From positions 434,001 through 498,000 of the forward strand of contig NZ_BMUF01000001.1 of NCBI RefSeq assembly GCF_014650055.1: a DNA stretch of 64,000 bases, read 5' to 3'. Position 1 is the first letter of the stretch. Each line of letters opens with the position of its first letter. The notes below the pieces were generated by a model that did no database searches, was not told the origin of the DNA, and worked only from the letters and a program-made list of their open reading frames with translations. The translations under genes and the position numbers were made by a program. The DNA is from Streptomyces malachitofuscus. Lineage in GTDB: Bacteria > Actinomycetota > Actinomycetes > Streptomycetales > Streptomycetaceae. This document shows, piece after piece, positions 17,521 to 26,529 of this stretch.

Positions 17521-17906
17521 GGTGCTGCCTCTTCTGTGTACGCGGTGCGAGGCGAACGCGGGGGGTCGTGTAGGGACCGTGCCGGGGACGTCGGCTGCCA
17601 TACGGGCGGAGCCGTAGAACACGGGACCACTGCCCACGCTCGAGCGTTCGTACCGCTGAGGTGTCCCTCCGGGTTCCGTACGCACTGTGGCGGACGGCGA
17701 GAGGGCTGTCGGGTCGGAGCCGATCGGGCCACCGACCGGGCATCCTCATACATACGGCCTGTCGAGTACGTCAGAGTGCTCAGCAGGCGCATTACCACCA
17801 TACCCCGGATTCGCGCACACGCCATGGCCGATTTGGTCACGTAGTCGTCGTCACACTGATTGACCAGGGACTTCCGGTGCGTGACAAGCGGGCTATTGTG
17901 CGCTTC
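17521..17906. other. 386-bp divergent promoter region
   Basis: Lies between the helicase (-) and the ferritin-like gene (+). It includes the helicase ribosome site, a relatively AT-rich stretch at about 17760-17870, and TATTGT (17894-17899) seven bases before ATG 17907. No gene is supported here; an in-frame upstream extension of the helicase is possible but unlikely. Confidence 0.6.
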
Positions 17907-18662
17907 ATGACGAGCTCTGACAAGCCTGAGAACGCCGCGGACACCCCCGACACCCCCGCCGGACACACCGGCGTCGCCGCCATGGACTGGGCGGCCGCGT
18001 CCGCCGACCCCCAGTACCGTGCCGCTGTCGTGGATCTGCTCGGCGCGCTCGCGTACGGGGAGCTGGCGGCGTTCGAGCGGCTCGCGGAGGACGCCAAGCT
18101 GGCGCCCACGCTGGCGGACAAGGCCGAGCTGGCGAAGATGGCCTCGGCCGAGTTCCACCACTTCGAGCGCCTGCGCGACCGGCTCGCCGACATCGGTGAG
18201 GAGCCGACGTTCGCGATGGAGCCCTTCGTCGCAGCCTACGACGGTTTCCACAAGCAGACGGCGCCCTCCGACTGGCTGGAGGGACTGGTCAAGGCCTACG
18301 TCGGCGACTCCATCGCCAGCGACTTCTACCGGGAGGTCGCGGCCCGGTTGGACTCCGACACCCGCGCCCTGGTGCTGGCCGTGCTCGACGACACGGGACA
18401 CGGCGGCTTCGCCGTGGAGAAGGTGCGCGCGGCGATCGACGCGGACCCGCGCGTGGGCGGGCGGCTCGCCCTGTGGGCGCGGCGGCTGATGGGTGAGGCG
18501 CTGTCCCAGTCCCAGCGGGTGGTCGCCGACCGGGACGCGCTGTCGACGATGCTCGTGGGCGGCGTCGCGGACGGATTCGACCTCGCCGAGGTCGGCCGGA
18601 TGTTCTCCCGGATCACCGAGGCGCACACCAAGCGGATGGCTGCCCTGGGGCTGGCGGCCTGA
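17907..18662 (+). CDS. Ferritin-like fold protein (MiaE-like di-iron family)
   Basis: 251 residues, mostly helical. Likely di-iron ligands are spread over the four-helix bundle: YGELAAFERL, AEFHHFERLRD (ExxH type), YVGDSIASDFY and DDTGHGGF. This is the ferritin-like/MiaE-related family that actinobacterial annotation calls ferritin-like fold-containing protein; whether it hydroxylates tRNA like MiaE is untested. The N-terminal 35 residues are Thr/Pro/Ala-rich and probably disordered. Start ATG 17907 has no Shine-Dalgarno; TATTGT seven bases upstream suggests a leaderless message. Confidence 0.85.
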   Translation: MTSSDKPENAADTPDTPAGHTGVAAMDWAAASADPQYRAAVVDLLGALAYGELAAFERLAEDAKLAPTLADKAELAKMASAEFHHFERLRDRLADIGEEPTFAMEPFVAAYDGFHKQTAPSDWLEGLVKAYVGDSIASDFYREVAARLDSDTRALVLAVLDDTGHGGFAVEKVRAAIDADPRVGGRLALWARRLMGEALSQSQRVVADRDALSTMLVGGVADGFDLAEVGRMFSRITEAHTKRMAALGLAA

Positions 18663-18718
18663 CGGGCGCTCCGGGCCGCCCGGCCCGGTTCAGCCCCTGC
18701 GCCACCATCGGCGGCCGG

Positions 18719-18985
18719 TCAGGCGGTCGCCGAGTGGCGGCGCAGTCTTCCCGCGGGGCGCAGCAGCAGCGACAGCGACGCCACGGACACGATCACCGCG
18801 CCGATCAGGATCGTCAGCAGGTTGCCGTCCAGCGCGGTGTTCATCACGAAGGCGCCGAACAGGGCTCCGGCCACCCCGGTCGGCAGGACCAGGGCAGGGG
18901 CGGGAAGACGGTGGGACAGGCGGTGATACGCCGCCCATGCGAGAGCCAGGCCGAGGATGGCGGAGCTGAGCGCTTCCAAGAGCAT
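18719..18985 (-). CDS. Small integral membrane protein
   Basis: 88 residues with three likely membrane helices (LLEALSSAILGLALAWAAY; LVLPTGVAGALFGAFVMN; LLTILIGAVIVSVASLSLLL) and a basic C-terminus (RPAGRLRRHSATA). The glycine-spaced middle helix resembles the GlsB/YeaQ/YmgE stress-associated membrane proteins, at the level of pattern only. Start ATG 18985 follows GGGAGGGA. It converges on the ferritin-like gene, 56 bp apart. Confidence 0.8.
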   Translation of the reverse strand: MLLEALSSAILGLALAWAAYHRLSHRLPAPALVLPTGVAGALFGAFVMNTALDGNLLTILIGAVIVSVASLSLLLRPAGRLRRHSATA

Positions 18986-19160
18986 GTCGGGGTCCCTCCC
19001 ACATGGCCGGCCTGCTCATATCGGTCCTAGCCCGTCTTACCCCTGACCTGCGGAATCCAATCCTCCCCTGTGAAGGACCTGTGCTCCGTCCGTGAGGGTG
19101 CCCAGATGGCCCACGGGACCACGCGACGGCCCGGCGGGTGACGCCGGGAACGAGAACGGC

Positions 19161-19195
19161 AGAAGGCCCGGCGGTACGAAACCGCCGGGCCTTCT
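19161..19195. terminator. Intrinsic terminator downstream of the DUF3107 gene
   Basis: Perfect 15-bp inverted repeat with a 5-base loop, 20 bp beyond the DUF3107 stop on the minus strand; palindromic, so it may also stop rightward transcription. Confidence 0.85.
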
Positions 19196-19214
19196 CGCGA
19201 CGTCCGGTCGCCGC

Positions 19215-19442
19215 CTAGAGCGCGCCGAAGCCCACCTTGCGCGGGGCCGGCTCGCCGATCTCGACGTAGGCGAGACGGTCGGCCGGGACCAGGATCTTGC
19301 GGCCGTGCTCGTCCACGAGGCTCAGCAGCTGCGACTTCCCGGCCAGCGCCTCGGCCACCACGCGCTCGACCTCCTCGGCGCTCTGACCGCTCTCCAGAAC
19401 GATCTCGCGGGGCGCGTGCTGCACGCCGATCTTGACCTCCAC
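19215..19442 (-). CDS. DUF3107 family protein
   Basis: 75-residue member of DUF3107, a small family near-universal in actinobacteria and of unknown function. The protein reads VEVKIGVQHAPREIVLES at the start and VPADRLAYVEIGEPAPRKVG near the end, with a conserved SAEEVERVV helix between. GTG 19442 is chosen because GGAGGG lies eight bases upstream; the longer frame to 19568 would add an unlikely Arg-rich extension. The TetR gene lies 150 bp upstream on the same strand and could share a transcript. Confidence 0.92.
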   Translation of the reverse strand: MEVKIGVQHAPREIVLESGQSAEEVERVVAEALAGKSQLLSLVDEHGRKILVPADRLAYVEIGEPAPRKVGFGAL

Positions 19443-19592
19443 GGCTATGTCCCTCCGACGGTCAGTGAAGTGCGCGACCTTCCGCGCCGTACCAGCACAC
19501 ATTAGCCCGGTGAGGGGACGCGCACGCCGCGCCCGGCCACGCCAGGAGCGAACAGCCGACGGGAACAAACGGCCGGTGCCCGCCCCGCGCGC

Positions 19593-20237
19593 TCAGTGGT
19601 GCTGTTCGTTGCCGTGCAGCGGGAATCCGGCGATGCCCCGCCAGGCCAGCGAGGTCAGCAACTGCACCGCCTGGTCGCGCGGCACGCTGCGGTCGCTGTG
19701 CAGCCAGGACCGCGCCACCACCTGCGCGAGGCCGCCGAGCCCCGAGGCGAGCAGCATCGACTCCGCCCGCGACAGCCCGGTGTCCTCGGCGATGACGTCG
19801 CAGATCGCCTCCGCGCAGTCGTTGGTCACCTTGTCGACGCGCTCGCGCACGGCGGGCTCGTTCGTCAGGTCCGACTCGAAGACCAGACGGAACGCGCCGC
19901 CGTCGTCCTCGACATAGGCGAAGTACGCGTCCATGGTCGCCCGGACGCGCTGCTTGTTGTCCGTCGTCGACGCCAGCGCGTGGCGCACGGACTGGATCAG
20001 AGCCTCGCAGTGCTGGTCCAGCAGGGCGAGATACAGGTCGAGCTTGCCCGGGAAGTGCTGGTACAGCACCGGCTTGCTGACGCCCGCGCGCTCGGCGATG
20101 TCGTCCATCGCGGCCGCGTGGTAACCCTGCGCGACGAAGACTTCCTGGGCGGCGCCCAGCAACTGGTTCCGTCGGGCACGGCGCGGCAGGCGTGTACCCC
20201 TCGGGCGTACCGCGTCCGTCTGCTCGATGGCTGTCAC
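19593..20237 (-). CDS. TetR family transcriptional regulator
   Basis: 214 residues: N-terminal TetR helix-turn-helix (RRNQLLGAAQEVFVAQGYHA, then MDDIAERAGVSKPVLYQHFP, K-D-L-Y-L) and a helical ligand domain. Ligand unknown. GTG 20237 is favoured because GGGAGG lies just upstream; ATG 20249 would add four residues. From position, candidates for control are DUF3107 downstream and the acidic protein gene upstream, but no operator palindrome stood out. Confidence 0.92.
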   Translation of the reverse strand: MTAIEQTDAVRPRGTRLPRRARRNQLLGAAQEVFVAQGYHAAAMDDIAERAGVSKPVLYQHFPGKLDLYLALLDQHCEALIQSVRHALASTTDNKQRVRATMDAYFAYVEDDGGAFRLVFESDLTNEPAVRERVDKVTNDCAEAICDVIAEDTGLSRAESMLLASGLGGLAQVVARSWLHSDRSVPRDQAVQLLTSLAWRGIAGFPLHGNEQHH

Positions 20238-20435
20238 GCCGCCTCCCATTGTCGTCCATATGCGGTGTGAGCCGCGCCGCCATCGTACTTTTCGGTAACC
20301 GTGGTGTGCGCGGTGAGAGCGCAGAATTTCACGGACCGGACGGCGGCGAAAGCCGTACGGACGGTTTCAAAAACTGTCAGAGCGGGCAAGGAGAGTCCCC
20401 CTCTCCGGACGACGGTGCCCTGGACGGCGCGCTCC

Positions 20436-20663
20436 TCACCGGTAGTCGTCCTCGTCGAGGGCGACGACCCGGGCCTGCTCCACCAGGTCCGCCTCGTTGG
20501 CGCGGTCGGGATCGACGCCGGTCAGCGGGTCGTCGCGGTCCGGCGCCACTTCCGTCTGCTGCTCGGCCGCGTCGACCACGGGCGCCTCGACGTCGTACTC
20601 CTCACCCTCGCGGACGTCCTCGTCCTCCTCGAACGTCTCCGGGTCGGTCGGGTCTACGGCCAT
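20436..20663 (-). CDS. Small acidic conserved protein
   Basis: 75 residues, strongly acidic (PETFEEDEDVREGEEYDVE, then DRDDPLTGVDP and ALDEDDYR), probably disordered; no cysteine, no membrane segment. Function unknown. ATG 20663 follows GGAAGGGAG with good spacing, making this start clear; the frame to 20711 is an extension. Divergent from the hydrolase at 20862. Confidence 0.8.
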   Translation of the reverse strand: MAVDPTDPETFEEDEDVREGEEYDVEAPVVDAAEQQTEVAPDRDDPLTGVDPDRANEADLVEQARVVALDEDDYR

Positions 20664-20861
20664 GCTGGGCTCCCTTCCTACGAACGTCCCTGATGAGTAC
20701 AGGGGCCACATGCGGGTGCCCTCTGTACGAGACTAGGAGACACTCGATCCGGACGCTATGCGATGCGCGACGGTGACGTGACAGGCTGCGCATCCCGCCG
20801 CAGTGATCCTGTGACGCCGAACACATGAGCTGCCGCGTGATCGTCTCGTAACATTGCCCGC

Positions 20862-21917
20862 ATGTCTTCGACCGAGCTGCCGTCCGTGCCGCCCGCCAAC
20901 GTGCTTCCCGAGGTGGCAGCCGTCAGGGTCGCCGAGGGCGAGCGGCTCAGGTCGGCACACCTCCCGGGCGTCACGCTCTCCGTACGGTCGAGACCGCCCG
21001 CGCGCAAGGGACTGCCGTCCGCTCTCTACGTCCACGGACTCGGCGGCTCCTCGCTGAACTGGTCGGCCCTCATGCCGCTGCTGCACGACGTGGTCGACAG
21101 CGAGGCCGTGGACCTGCCGGGCTTCGGCGACTCCCCGCCACCCGACGACGGCGACTACTCCATCACCGCGCACGCACGCGCGGTGATCCGCTATCTCGAC
21201 GCCACCGGCCGCGGTCCGGTGCACCTTTTCGGCAACTCCCTCGGCGGCGCGGTCACGACCCGGGTCGCCGCCGTACGTCCCGACCTCGTGCGCACCCTCA
21301 CCCTCGTGTCGCCGGCCCTTCCGGAGCTGCGGGTCCAGCGCACGGCCGTCCCCACGGGGCTGCTGGCGGTGCCCGGGGTCGCAACCCTGTTCACCCGCAT
21401 CACCCGGGAGTGGACGGCGGAGCAGCGGGTCCGCGGGGTGCTGCAGCTCTGCTACGGGGACCCCGCGCGGGTGTCGCAGGAAGGGTTCCGCAACGCGGTG
21501 CAGGAGATGGAGCGACGTCTGAGACTGCCGTACTTCTGGGATGCGATGGCACGCTCCGCGCGAGGGCTCGTCACCGCCTACACCCTGGGTGGCCAGCAGG
21601 GACTGTGGCGCCAGGCCGAGCGGGTGCTCGCGCCGACCCTCCTCGTCTACGGCGGCCGGGACCAGCTCGTCGGCTTCCGCATGGCCCAGCGGTCGGCACG
21701 CGCGTTCCGGCACTCCCGGCTGGTGACCATCCCCGACGCGGGGCACGTGGCGATGATGGAGTATCCCGAGACCGTGGCCCTCGCCTTTCGCGAACTCCTC
21801 AGGGATGCACCGCATTCGGCCGATGAAGGGGATACTGGGGAGCCGGGCGCGCAGGGCGCTCAGGGTTCCTCCGCCGAAACAGGTGGCGGAACCACCGCCG
21901 ACGACACGAGGGGCTGA
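20862..21917 (+). CDS. Alpha/beta hydrolase
   Basis: 351-residue alpha/beta-hydrolase. Triad candidates: Ser in LFGNSLGGAV, Asp in VYGGRDQLVG and His in DAGHVAMMEYP; oxyanion loop YVHGLGGSSLNW. A disordered tail (GAQGAQGSSAETGGG) closes the protein. Substrate unknown. ATG 20862 has no Shine-Dalgarno but TAACAT lies seven bases upstream, a leaderless pattern. The DUF3152 gene starts eight bases after the stop, so the two form an operon. Confidence 0.9.
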   Translation: MSSTELPSVPPANVLPEVAAVRVAEGERLRSAHLPGVTLSVRSRPPARKGLPSALYVHGLGGSSLNWSALMPLLHDVVDSEAVDLPGFGDSPPPDDGDYSITAHARAVIRYLDATGRGPVHLFGNSLGGAVTTRVAAVRPDLVRTLTLVSPALPELRVQRTAVPTGLLAVPGVATLFTRITREWTAEQRVRGVLQLCYGDPARVSQEGFRNAVQEMERRLRLPYFWDAMARSARGLVTAYTLGGQQGLWRQAERVLAPTLLVYGGRDQLVGFRMAQRSARAFRHSRLVTIPDAGHVAMMEYPETVALAFRELLRDAPHSADEGDTGEPGAQGAQGSSAETGGGTTADDTRG

Positions 21918-21925
21918 GGCGCGAC

Positions 21926-23449
21926 GTGGGACGCCACAGCCGCCGTGGACCCGCCCCCAAGGGCGACAGCGCGGACACGACCGCAGTACGCAACGGCCGC
22001 GAATCCCGCCGGAGCGACCGGCGGGACACCCGTCCGGACCCGCACCGCAGATCCGCCCCTCCGCCGGCCCAGCAGCCGACCATGGGCGGGGACGGGCGAT
22101 ACGGGGACCCCTACCTGTACCCGCCCGGGACTCCCGCGCACGGTGTGCCGCGCCTCCCGGACGGATGGCTGCCGGACGGCACGCCGGCGCACGGGGTGCC
22201 GCGCCTTCCCGACGGCACCCCCGCGCACGGCGTGCCCCAGGCGCGTGGAGGGCATCCCGAGCAACGCGAGCCCGGCGGCGGCTGGGGGACGCTGAACGGC
22301 CGGACGACGGCCGGGGCCGGTTACGGCGGCATGCCCCCGACCGGACCTGGGCCGATGGCCGGACCCGGACCGAACGGGCCGGTGCCGACGGCCGGGCGGG
22401 GTGTGCCCTTCCCGCGGCAGCGGCAGGCGCCCCGGGGCGGGCCGCGCCAGGACTACCTCGACGCCTTCGCCGAGGACACCGACCTCTTCACCCCGCGCAC
22501 GCGGCCCCCGGCACCGCACCCGCCCGCCGCCGCCCACCCCGCCGACCCGTACGCCGCCGTCACCGACTGGAGCGGCGAACCGGTCACCGGCATCCCGTCC
22601 GACGACGACAACGACCCGTCGGCCGGAGAGCCGTCACAGACCCGAGGCGGCAAGGGGCGGGCGTTCACGGGGATCGCCGCCGCCGCCGTCACCACGGTCC
22701 TGGCCGTCGTCGTGGCCGGCCAGGTCGCCGAGGAACGCGACGCCCCCGGCGCACAGGCTCAGTCCGCCGGCGAGCAGGCGCGCGACGTCCGGGACCCCGC
22801 CTCGCGCGGTGACGACCGCGAGACGCCCGCCGCTCCCTCCACCGAGCCGCTGACGTACCAGCAGAAGATGGACAGGACCTACCCGCTCGGCCAGACCCGC
22901 GCCGGCACGGGGAAGTTCGAGGCGATCACCGGCATCGACAAGGCGCCCGGCAAGGGGCAGAAGATCACCTATCGGGTCGACGTCGAGCAGGGACTCGGCC
23001 TGGACGGTGAGCTCTTCGCGGAGGCCGTGCACAGGACGCTCAACGACGACCGCAGCTGGGCGCACAACGGCGCCCGCACCTTCGAGCGCGTCCACTCCGG
23101 CCGGGTCGACTGGGTGATCACCCTCGCCAGCCCCGCGACGACCGCCGACTGGTGCGCCAAGTCGGGCCTGGACACCACCGAGGACAACGTCTCCTGCGAC
23201 TCCGCGGCCACCGAACGCGTGATGATCAACGCGTACCGGTGGGCACAGGGTTCCGAAACCTACGGCGACGACATCCACGCCTACCGCCAGATGCTGATCA
23301 ACCACGAGATCGGCCACCGCCTGGGCCACGACCACGTCACCTGCGACAAGGACGGCGACCTGGCGCCGGTGATGCAGCAGCAGACCAAGTTCCTCGACCA
23401 CGACGGAATCAGCTGCCGCCCGAATCCATGGGCGTACCCGAACAGCTGA
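21926..23449 (+). CDS. DUF3152 membrane-anchored protein with metalloprotease-like motif
   Basis: 507 residues. A long basic/proline-rich cytoplasmic region contains three copies of TPAHGVPRLPDG or close variants (about 22130-22240), followed by one membrane helix (FTGIAAAAVTTVLAVVVAG) and an extracytoplasmic DUF3152 domain. The domain ends with NHEIGHRLGHDHVTC, an HExxHxxGxxH zinc-peptidase signature, and CRPNPWAYPN. Protease activity is inferred from this motif. GTG 21926 follows GAGGCG and sits eight bases after the hydrolase stop. A strong hairpin at 23519 ends the unit. Confidence 0.9.
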   Translation: MGRHSRRGPAPKGDSADTTAVRNGRESRRSDRRDTRPDPHRRSAPPPAQQPTMGGDGRYGDPYLYPPGTPAHGVPRLPDGWLPDGTPAHGVPRLPDGTPAHGVPQARGGHPEQREPGGGWGTLNGRTTAGAGYGGMPPTGPGPMAGPGPNGPVPTAGRGVPFPRQRQAPRGGPRQDYLDAFAEDTDLFTPRTRPPAPHPPAAAHPADPYAAVTDWSGEPVTGIPSDDDNDPSAGEPSQTRGGKGRAFTGIAAAAVTTVLAVVVAGQVAEERDAPGAQAQSAGEQARDVRDPASRGDDRETPAAPSTEPLTYQQKMDRTYPLGQTRAGTGKFEAITGIDKAPGKGQKITYRVDVEQGLGLDGELFAEAVHRTLNDDRSWAHNGARTFERVHSGRVDWVITLASPATTADWCAKSGLDTTEDNVSCDSAATERVMINAYRWAQGSETYGDDIHAYRQMLINHEIGHRLGHDHVTCDKDGDLAPVMQQQTKFLDHDGISCRPNPWAYPNS

Positions 23450-23518
23450 TGATCGGCTGATCGCCTAGCGGGCCCGAACGCGCCCCGCACGGGAAAGTTA
23501 CGCCCGTTCACCCCTTTT

Positions 23519-23552
23519 GGTGGCGTGATGGACAACCGTCCATCACGCCACC
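23519..23552. terminator. Perfect 15-bp hairpin between DUF3152 and the glycan locus
   Basis: Arms 23519-23533 and 23538-23552 with a 4-base loop, 70 bp after the DUF3152 stop and 81 bp before the glycosyltransferase start. Most simply a terminator. It lacks a T-run and is a perfect operator-like palindrome, so a regulatory role cannot be excluded. Confidence 0.7.
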
Positions 23553-23632
23553 GCCTGTTCCGCATACGTTCGTCCCGCTGCGAGCCGCCGGGCCAACGGC
23601 GGCTCCCCAGACGGGAGATCGGGGGTGCACAC

Positions 23633-25288
23633 GTGCGCATCGGACTGCTTACGGAGGGTGGTTATCCGTACGTGGGCGGTGAGGGCGGGCTCTGGTGCGA
23701 CCGCTTGGTGCGCGGACTCGACCGACACGAGTTCGACGTCTATGCGTTCAGCAGCGACGAAGCCCAGGAGGACGCGGGCTGGGTCCCGCTCCCGCCGCAG
23801 GTCGGCAGGGTGCGCACCGCGCCGCTGTGGACCGCCGAGGACGACGGGGTGGTGTACGGCCGTCGCGCCCGCCGACTCTTCTCGGAGCACTACGGGGAAC
23901 TGGCCGCCGCTCTCTGCGCCCCGGCGGACTCCTCCACCACTGAGGCGGACCGTTTCGCCACCGCGCTGCACGGCCTCGCCGAACTCGCCCGCGACCAGGG
24001 TGGCCTGGTGGCCGCACTCCGCTCCGAGACGGCCGTACGCGCCCTGGAGCGCGCCTGCCGTGCGCCCGGCGCCCGGCGCACCGCGCGCGAGGCGCGCGTC
24101 CCGGATCTGCTGGCCGTCGCCTCCCACGTGGAACGCGCCCTGCGCCCCCTCTCGCTCGACTGGTACCAGGAGGACGGGCTGGGCGTGGTGGACCTGTGCC
24201 ACGCCACCGCGGGCGGAGTGACCGCCCTTCCGGGCCTGCTCGCCCACCACTTCCTCGGCATCCCGCTTCTCGTCACCGAGTACGCCGTACGCCTGCGGAC
24301 GCACTACCTCACCCGCCCGGACTCCTCACCCGCCGTCCGCTCCCTGCTCGCCGCCTTCCACGGCAGGCTCGCCGCCGAGACCTACCGCCGCGCCACGTTC
24401 GTCACACCGGGCGACACCCACGCCCGCCGCTGGCAGGAACGCTGCGGTGCCGACCGGTCGAAGCTGCGCACCGTGTACCCGGGCATGGACGCCGCGCCCT
24501 TCGCCGAGGTGGGGGAGTCCCCGGAGAGCGCGGACCCGCACACCCTCGTCTGGGCCGGCCGCGTGGAGCCCGCCAAGGACCTGGTCTCGCTGCTGCACGC
24601 CTTCGCGGAGATCCGCACGCAGGAGCCGAAGACCCGCCTGCGGATCATCGGCGGCCCGACGGGCCCGGAAGGCGCCGCCTACCTCGGCCACTGCAAGGCG
24701 CTCGCCGCCCACCTCTTCCCGGACGAGGCCGACGGCCCGCACGCCGTCGGCGACAACCCGGTGTCCTTCGAGGAACTCAGCGGCCCCGGTCTGCGGACCC
24801 CCGCCGACGCCTACGCCGGCGCGGCCGTGACGGTCCTGTCCAGCGTCGTCGAGGGGTTCCCCGCGGGGCTGATCGAGGCGATGTTCTGCGGGCGTGCGAC
24901 CGTCTCCACGGACGTCGGCGCCGTCGTGGAGGCCATCGGCGGCACCGGCCTCGTCGTACCACCGCGCAATCCGCGGGCGCTCGCCGAGGCGTGCGTCTCC
25001 CTGCTGCGCGACCCCGAGCGCCGCGCACGCCTCGGCGCCGCCGCACGCGCCCGCGCGCTCGAGCTGTTCACCGTCGACCAGAACATCTCGGCGTTCCTCG
25101 GCCTCTACCTGGAGATCGTCGCGCGCACCCCGGTCCGCCGCCCTCTCCTCGGCGACACCGGAACGCCCCTGCCCTTCGCCGCCCCCGCCGAGGCACACCT
25201 TCCCGGCCACTGGACCGAGCCGACCCCGCGCGCCGTTCCCACGTGGGCCATGGACACCCCGGTACCCGCAACGGAGACGACCCGATGA
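23633..25288 (+). CDS. GT4 glycosyltransferase with DUF3492 domain (PelF-like)
   Basis: 551-residue retaining glycosyltransferase. DUF3492 plus GT4 is the architecture of PelF, the UDP-sugar transferase of Pel polysaccharide synthesis. Visible: N-terminal IGLLTEGGYPYVGGEGGLWC, acceptor-domain VDLCHATAGG and HFLGIPLLVTEYAVRLR, then GT4 marks VWAGRVEPAKDLVSLLHAF and the EX7E motif in VVEGFPAGLIEAMF (Glu about residues 406 and 414). Cytosolic, no membrane helix. GTG 23633 is chosen for GGGGG seven bases upstream; the frame to 23525 extends into the hairpin region. Its stop overlaps the next start (ATGA), so translation is coupled. First gene of the putative aminosugar-polysaccharide locus. Confidence 0.92.
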   Translation: MRIGLLTEGGYPYVGGEGGLWCDRLVRGLDRHEFDVYAFSSDEAQEDAGWVPLPPQVGRVRTAPLWTAEDDGVVYGRRARRLFSEHYGELAAALCAPADSSTTEADRFATALHGLAELARDQGGLVAALRSETAVRALERACRAPGARRTAREARVPDLLAVASHVERALRPLSLDWYQEDGLGVVDLCHATAGGVTALPGLLAHHFLGIPLLVTEYAVRLRTHYLTRPDSSPAVRSLLAAFHGRLAAETYRRATFVTPGDTHARRWQERCGADRSKLRTVYPGMDAAPFAEVGESPESADPHTLVWAGRVEPAKDLVSLLHAFAEIRTQEPKTRLRIIGGPTGPEGAAYLGHCKALAAHLFPDEADGPHAVGDNPVSFEELSGPGLRTPADAYAGAAVTVLSSVVEGFPAGLIEAMFCGRATVSTDVGAVVEAIGGTGLVVPPRNPRALAEACVSLLRDPERRARLGAAARARALELFTVDQNISAFLGLYLEIVARTPVRRPLLGDTGTPLPFAAPAEAHLPGHWTEPTPRAVPTWAMDTPVPATETTR

Positions 25289-26397
25289 CCGACCTGGACG
25301 AACGGAACCGCACGGGCGCGGCCGACCCCGTCAAGGCACTCCTGCACCGCCACAACGACCTGTGCCTCCGGGCGGTGGACCCCTTGGAGATCGCGGCGGG
25401 CCTGGAGGCGCACGGCATCACCGACCGGACCGCCGCGCGCTTCCGCCACCGCGACGTCTTCTCCCTCGCCGAAGAGCTCTACGCCCGGGTCCCCCGCGAC
25501 GACCCCCCGCCCCCCACCCCGCCCCGCACGGAGAACAGCCGCCCCAGCACCCCCACGCTCCTCCTTCCCCTCCTCCCGGGCGCTCTGTGCGCGGCAGCGG
25601 TGCTCGCGCTGCACCGGACCCACGGCGAGAACCGCCTCTACGCGGCGGCCACGGGCATCCTCGCCGTCGCCCTGGCCCTCCGTGCGGTACTACGCCGAGG
25701 CCCGCTCAGTGCGCCCGGCCACCGGCACCGCCCGGCCACGACGCCCTGGGCCTGCTGGCTCATCGGTTACGCCCTCCTGGGCGACGGACTGCTGCACGCG
25801 GCGATCACCGGTGGCCCCGACGGCCTGCCCGACGGCACGGACCACGGGCACTGGCCGCTCGCCGCCGCCCCGGCCCTGGCCCTCGCCCTCGCCTGCGCAC
25901 CCGCCGCCTGGACCGCCCACCTCTTCACCGCCCACGCCCGCCGAAGGCTCGTATCCAGCCGTGGCCTGGAGGACTTCTCCGCGTCGGCGCGCCCCGCGCT
26001 GTTCGGCGCGTTCGCGTTGTTCCTGGGTGCGCTGGCGGCCGTGCTCGGCATGGTGTCCGCCGTGTTCGACGAGCCCTCGGCGTTTGCCGGGACGCTCGCT
26101 CTGGGCGCCCTGGTGTTCCTGGCCCGCCTCCTCACGGTGCACGGCTTCACCCACGCGCCGAAGGTGATGCTCTCGGTCACGGCGATTGCCCAGGCAACGG
26201 CCCTTGCGACGGTTTTCGCGGCCCGCCTGCCGGGTCTCGGCGCGCTGTCCACACCGGTGGAAACCCTGACCACGGCCTGGGGCCCCGCGGCCGTCCCCAC
26301 GCTCACCTGCGGTGCGGCGGCACTTGTCCTCCTGATCCACGCCTCCCGCACCCTCACCCGCGCCTCGGCGCACCTCCCTGGGGAGCACCCACGGTGA
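25285..26397 (+). CDS. Polytopic membrane protein of the glycan locus
   Basis: 370 residues: a cytosolic N-terminal domain (about 1-80, ALLHRHNDLCLRAVDPLEIA) and about eight hydrophobic helices between residues 90 and 355. DFSASARPALFGAFALFL and ARLLTVHGFTHAPKVML are the most distinctive parts. Tight coupling to the PelF-like gene suggests it moves or anchors the polymer, a place held by PelG in Pel systems, but it is shorter than PelG and I see no motif proving homology. Start ATG 25285 overlaps the upstream stop by four bases. Confidence 0.82.
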   Translation: MTDLDERNRTGAADPVKALLHRHNDLCLRAVDPLEIAAGLEAHGITDRTAARFRHRDVFSLAEELYARVPRDDPPPPTPPRTENSRPSTPTLLLPLLPGALCAAAVLALHRTHGENRLYAAATGILAVALALRAVLRRGPLSAPGHRHRPATTPWACWLIGYALLGDGLLHAAITGGPDGLPDGTDHGHWPLAAAPALALALACAPAAWTAHLFTAHARRRLVSSRGLEDFSASARPALFGAFALFLGALAAVLGMVSAVFDEPSAFAGTLALGALVFLARLLTVHGFTHAPKVMLSVTAIAQATALATVFAARLPGLGALSTPVETLTTAWGPAAVPTLTCGAAALVLLIHASRTLTRASAHLPGEHPR

Positions 26398-26529
26398 CGG
26401 GCCAACGCGCTGACATGGACCGGGGGCGGTTCGACGCACCGGTGCTCGGAAGGCGCCCGGCGCGGCTGCGGGCCGGGGGTGGGATGCGCAGCCCGGCGCT
26501 TGCGGGGTGCCTCCACCCACTCTCGGCTC

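Noticed and set aside
24196..25284. Long frame running into the glycan-locus membrane protein from inside the glycosyltransferase gene
   Set aside because: Arg/Pro/Gly-rich shadow of the GT4 gene; the real start is the ATGA-coupled ATG at 25285.
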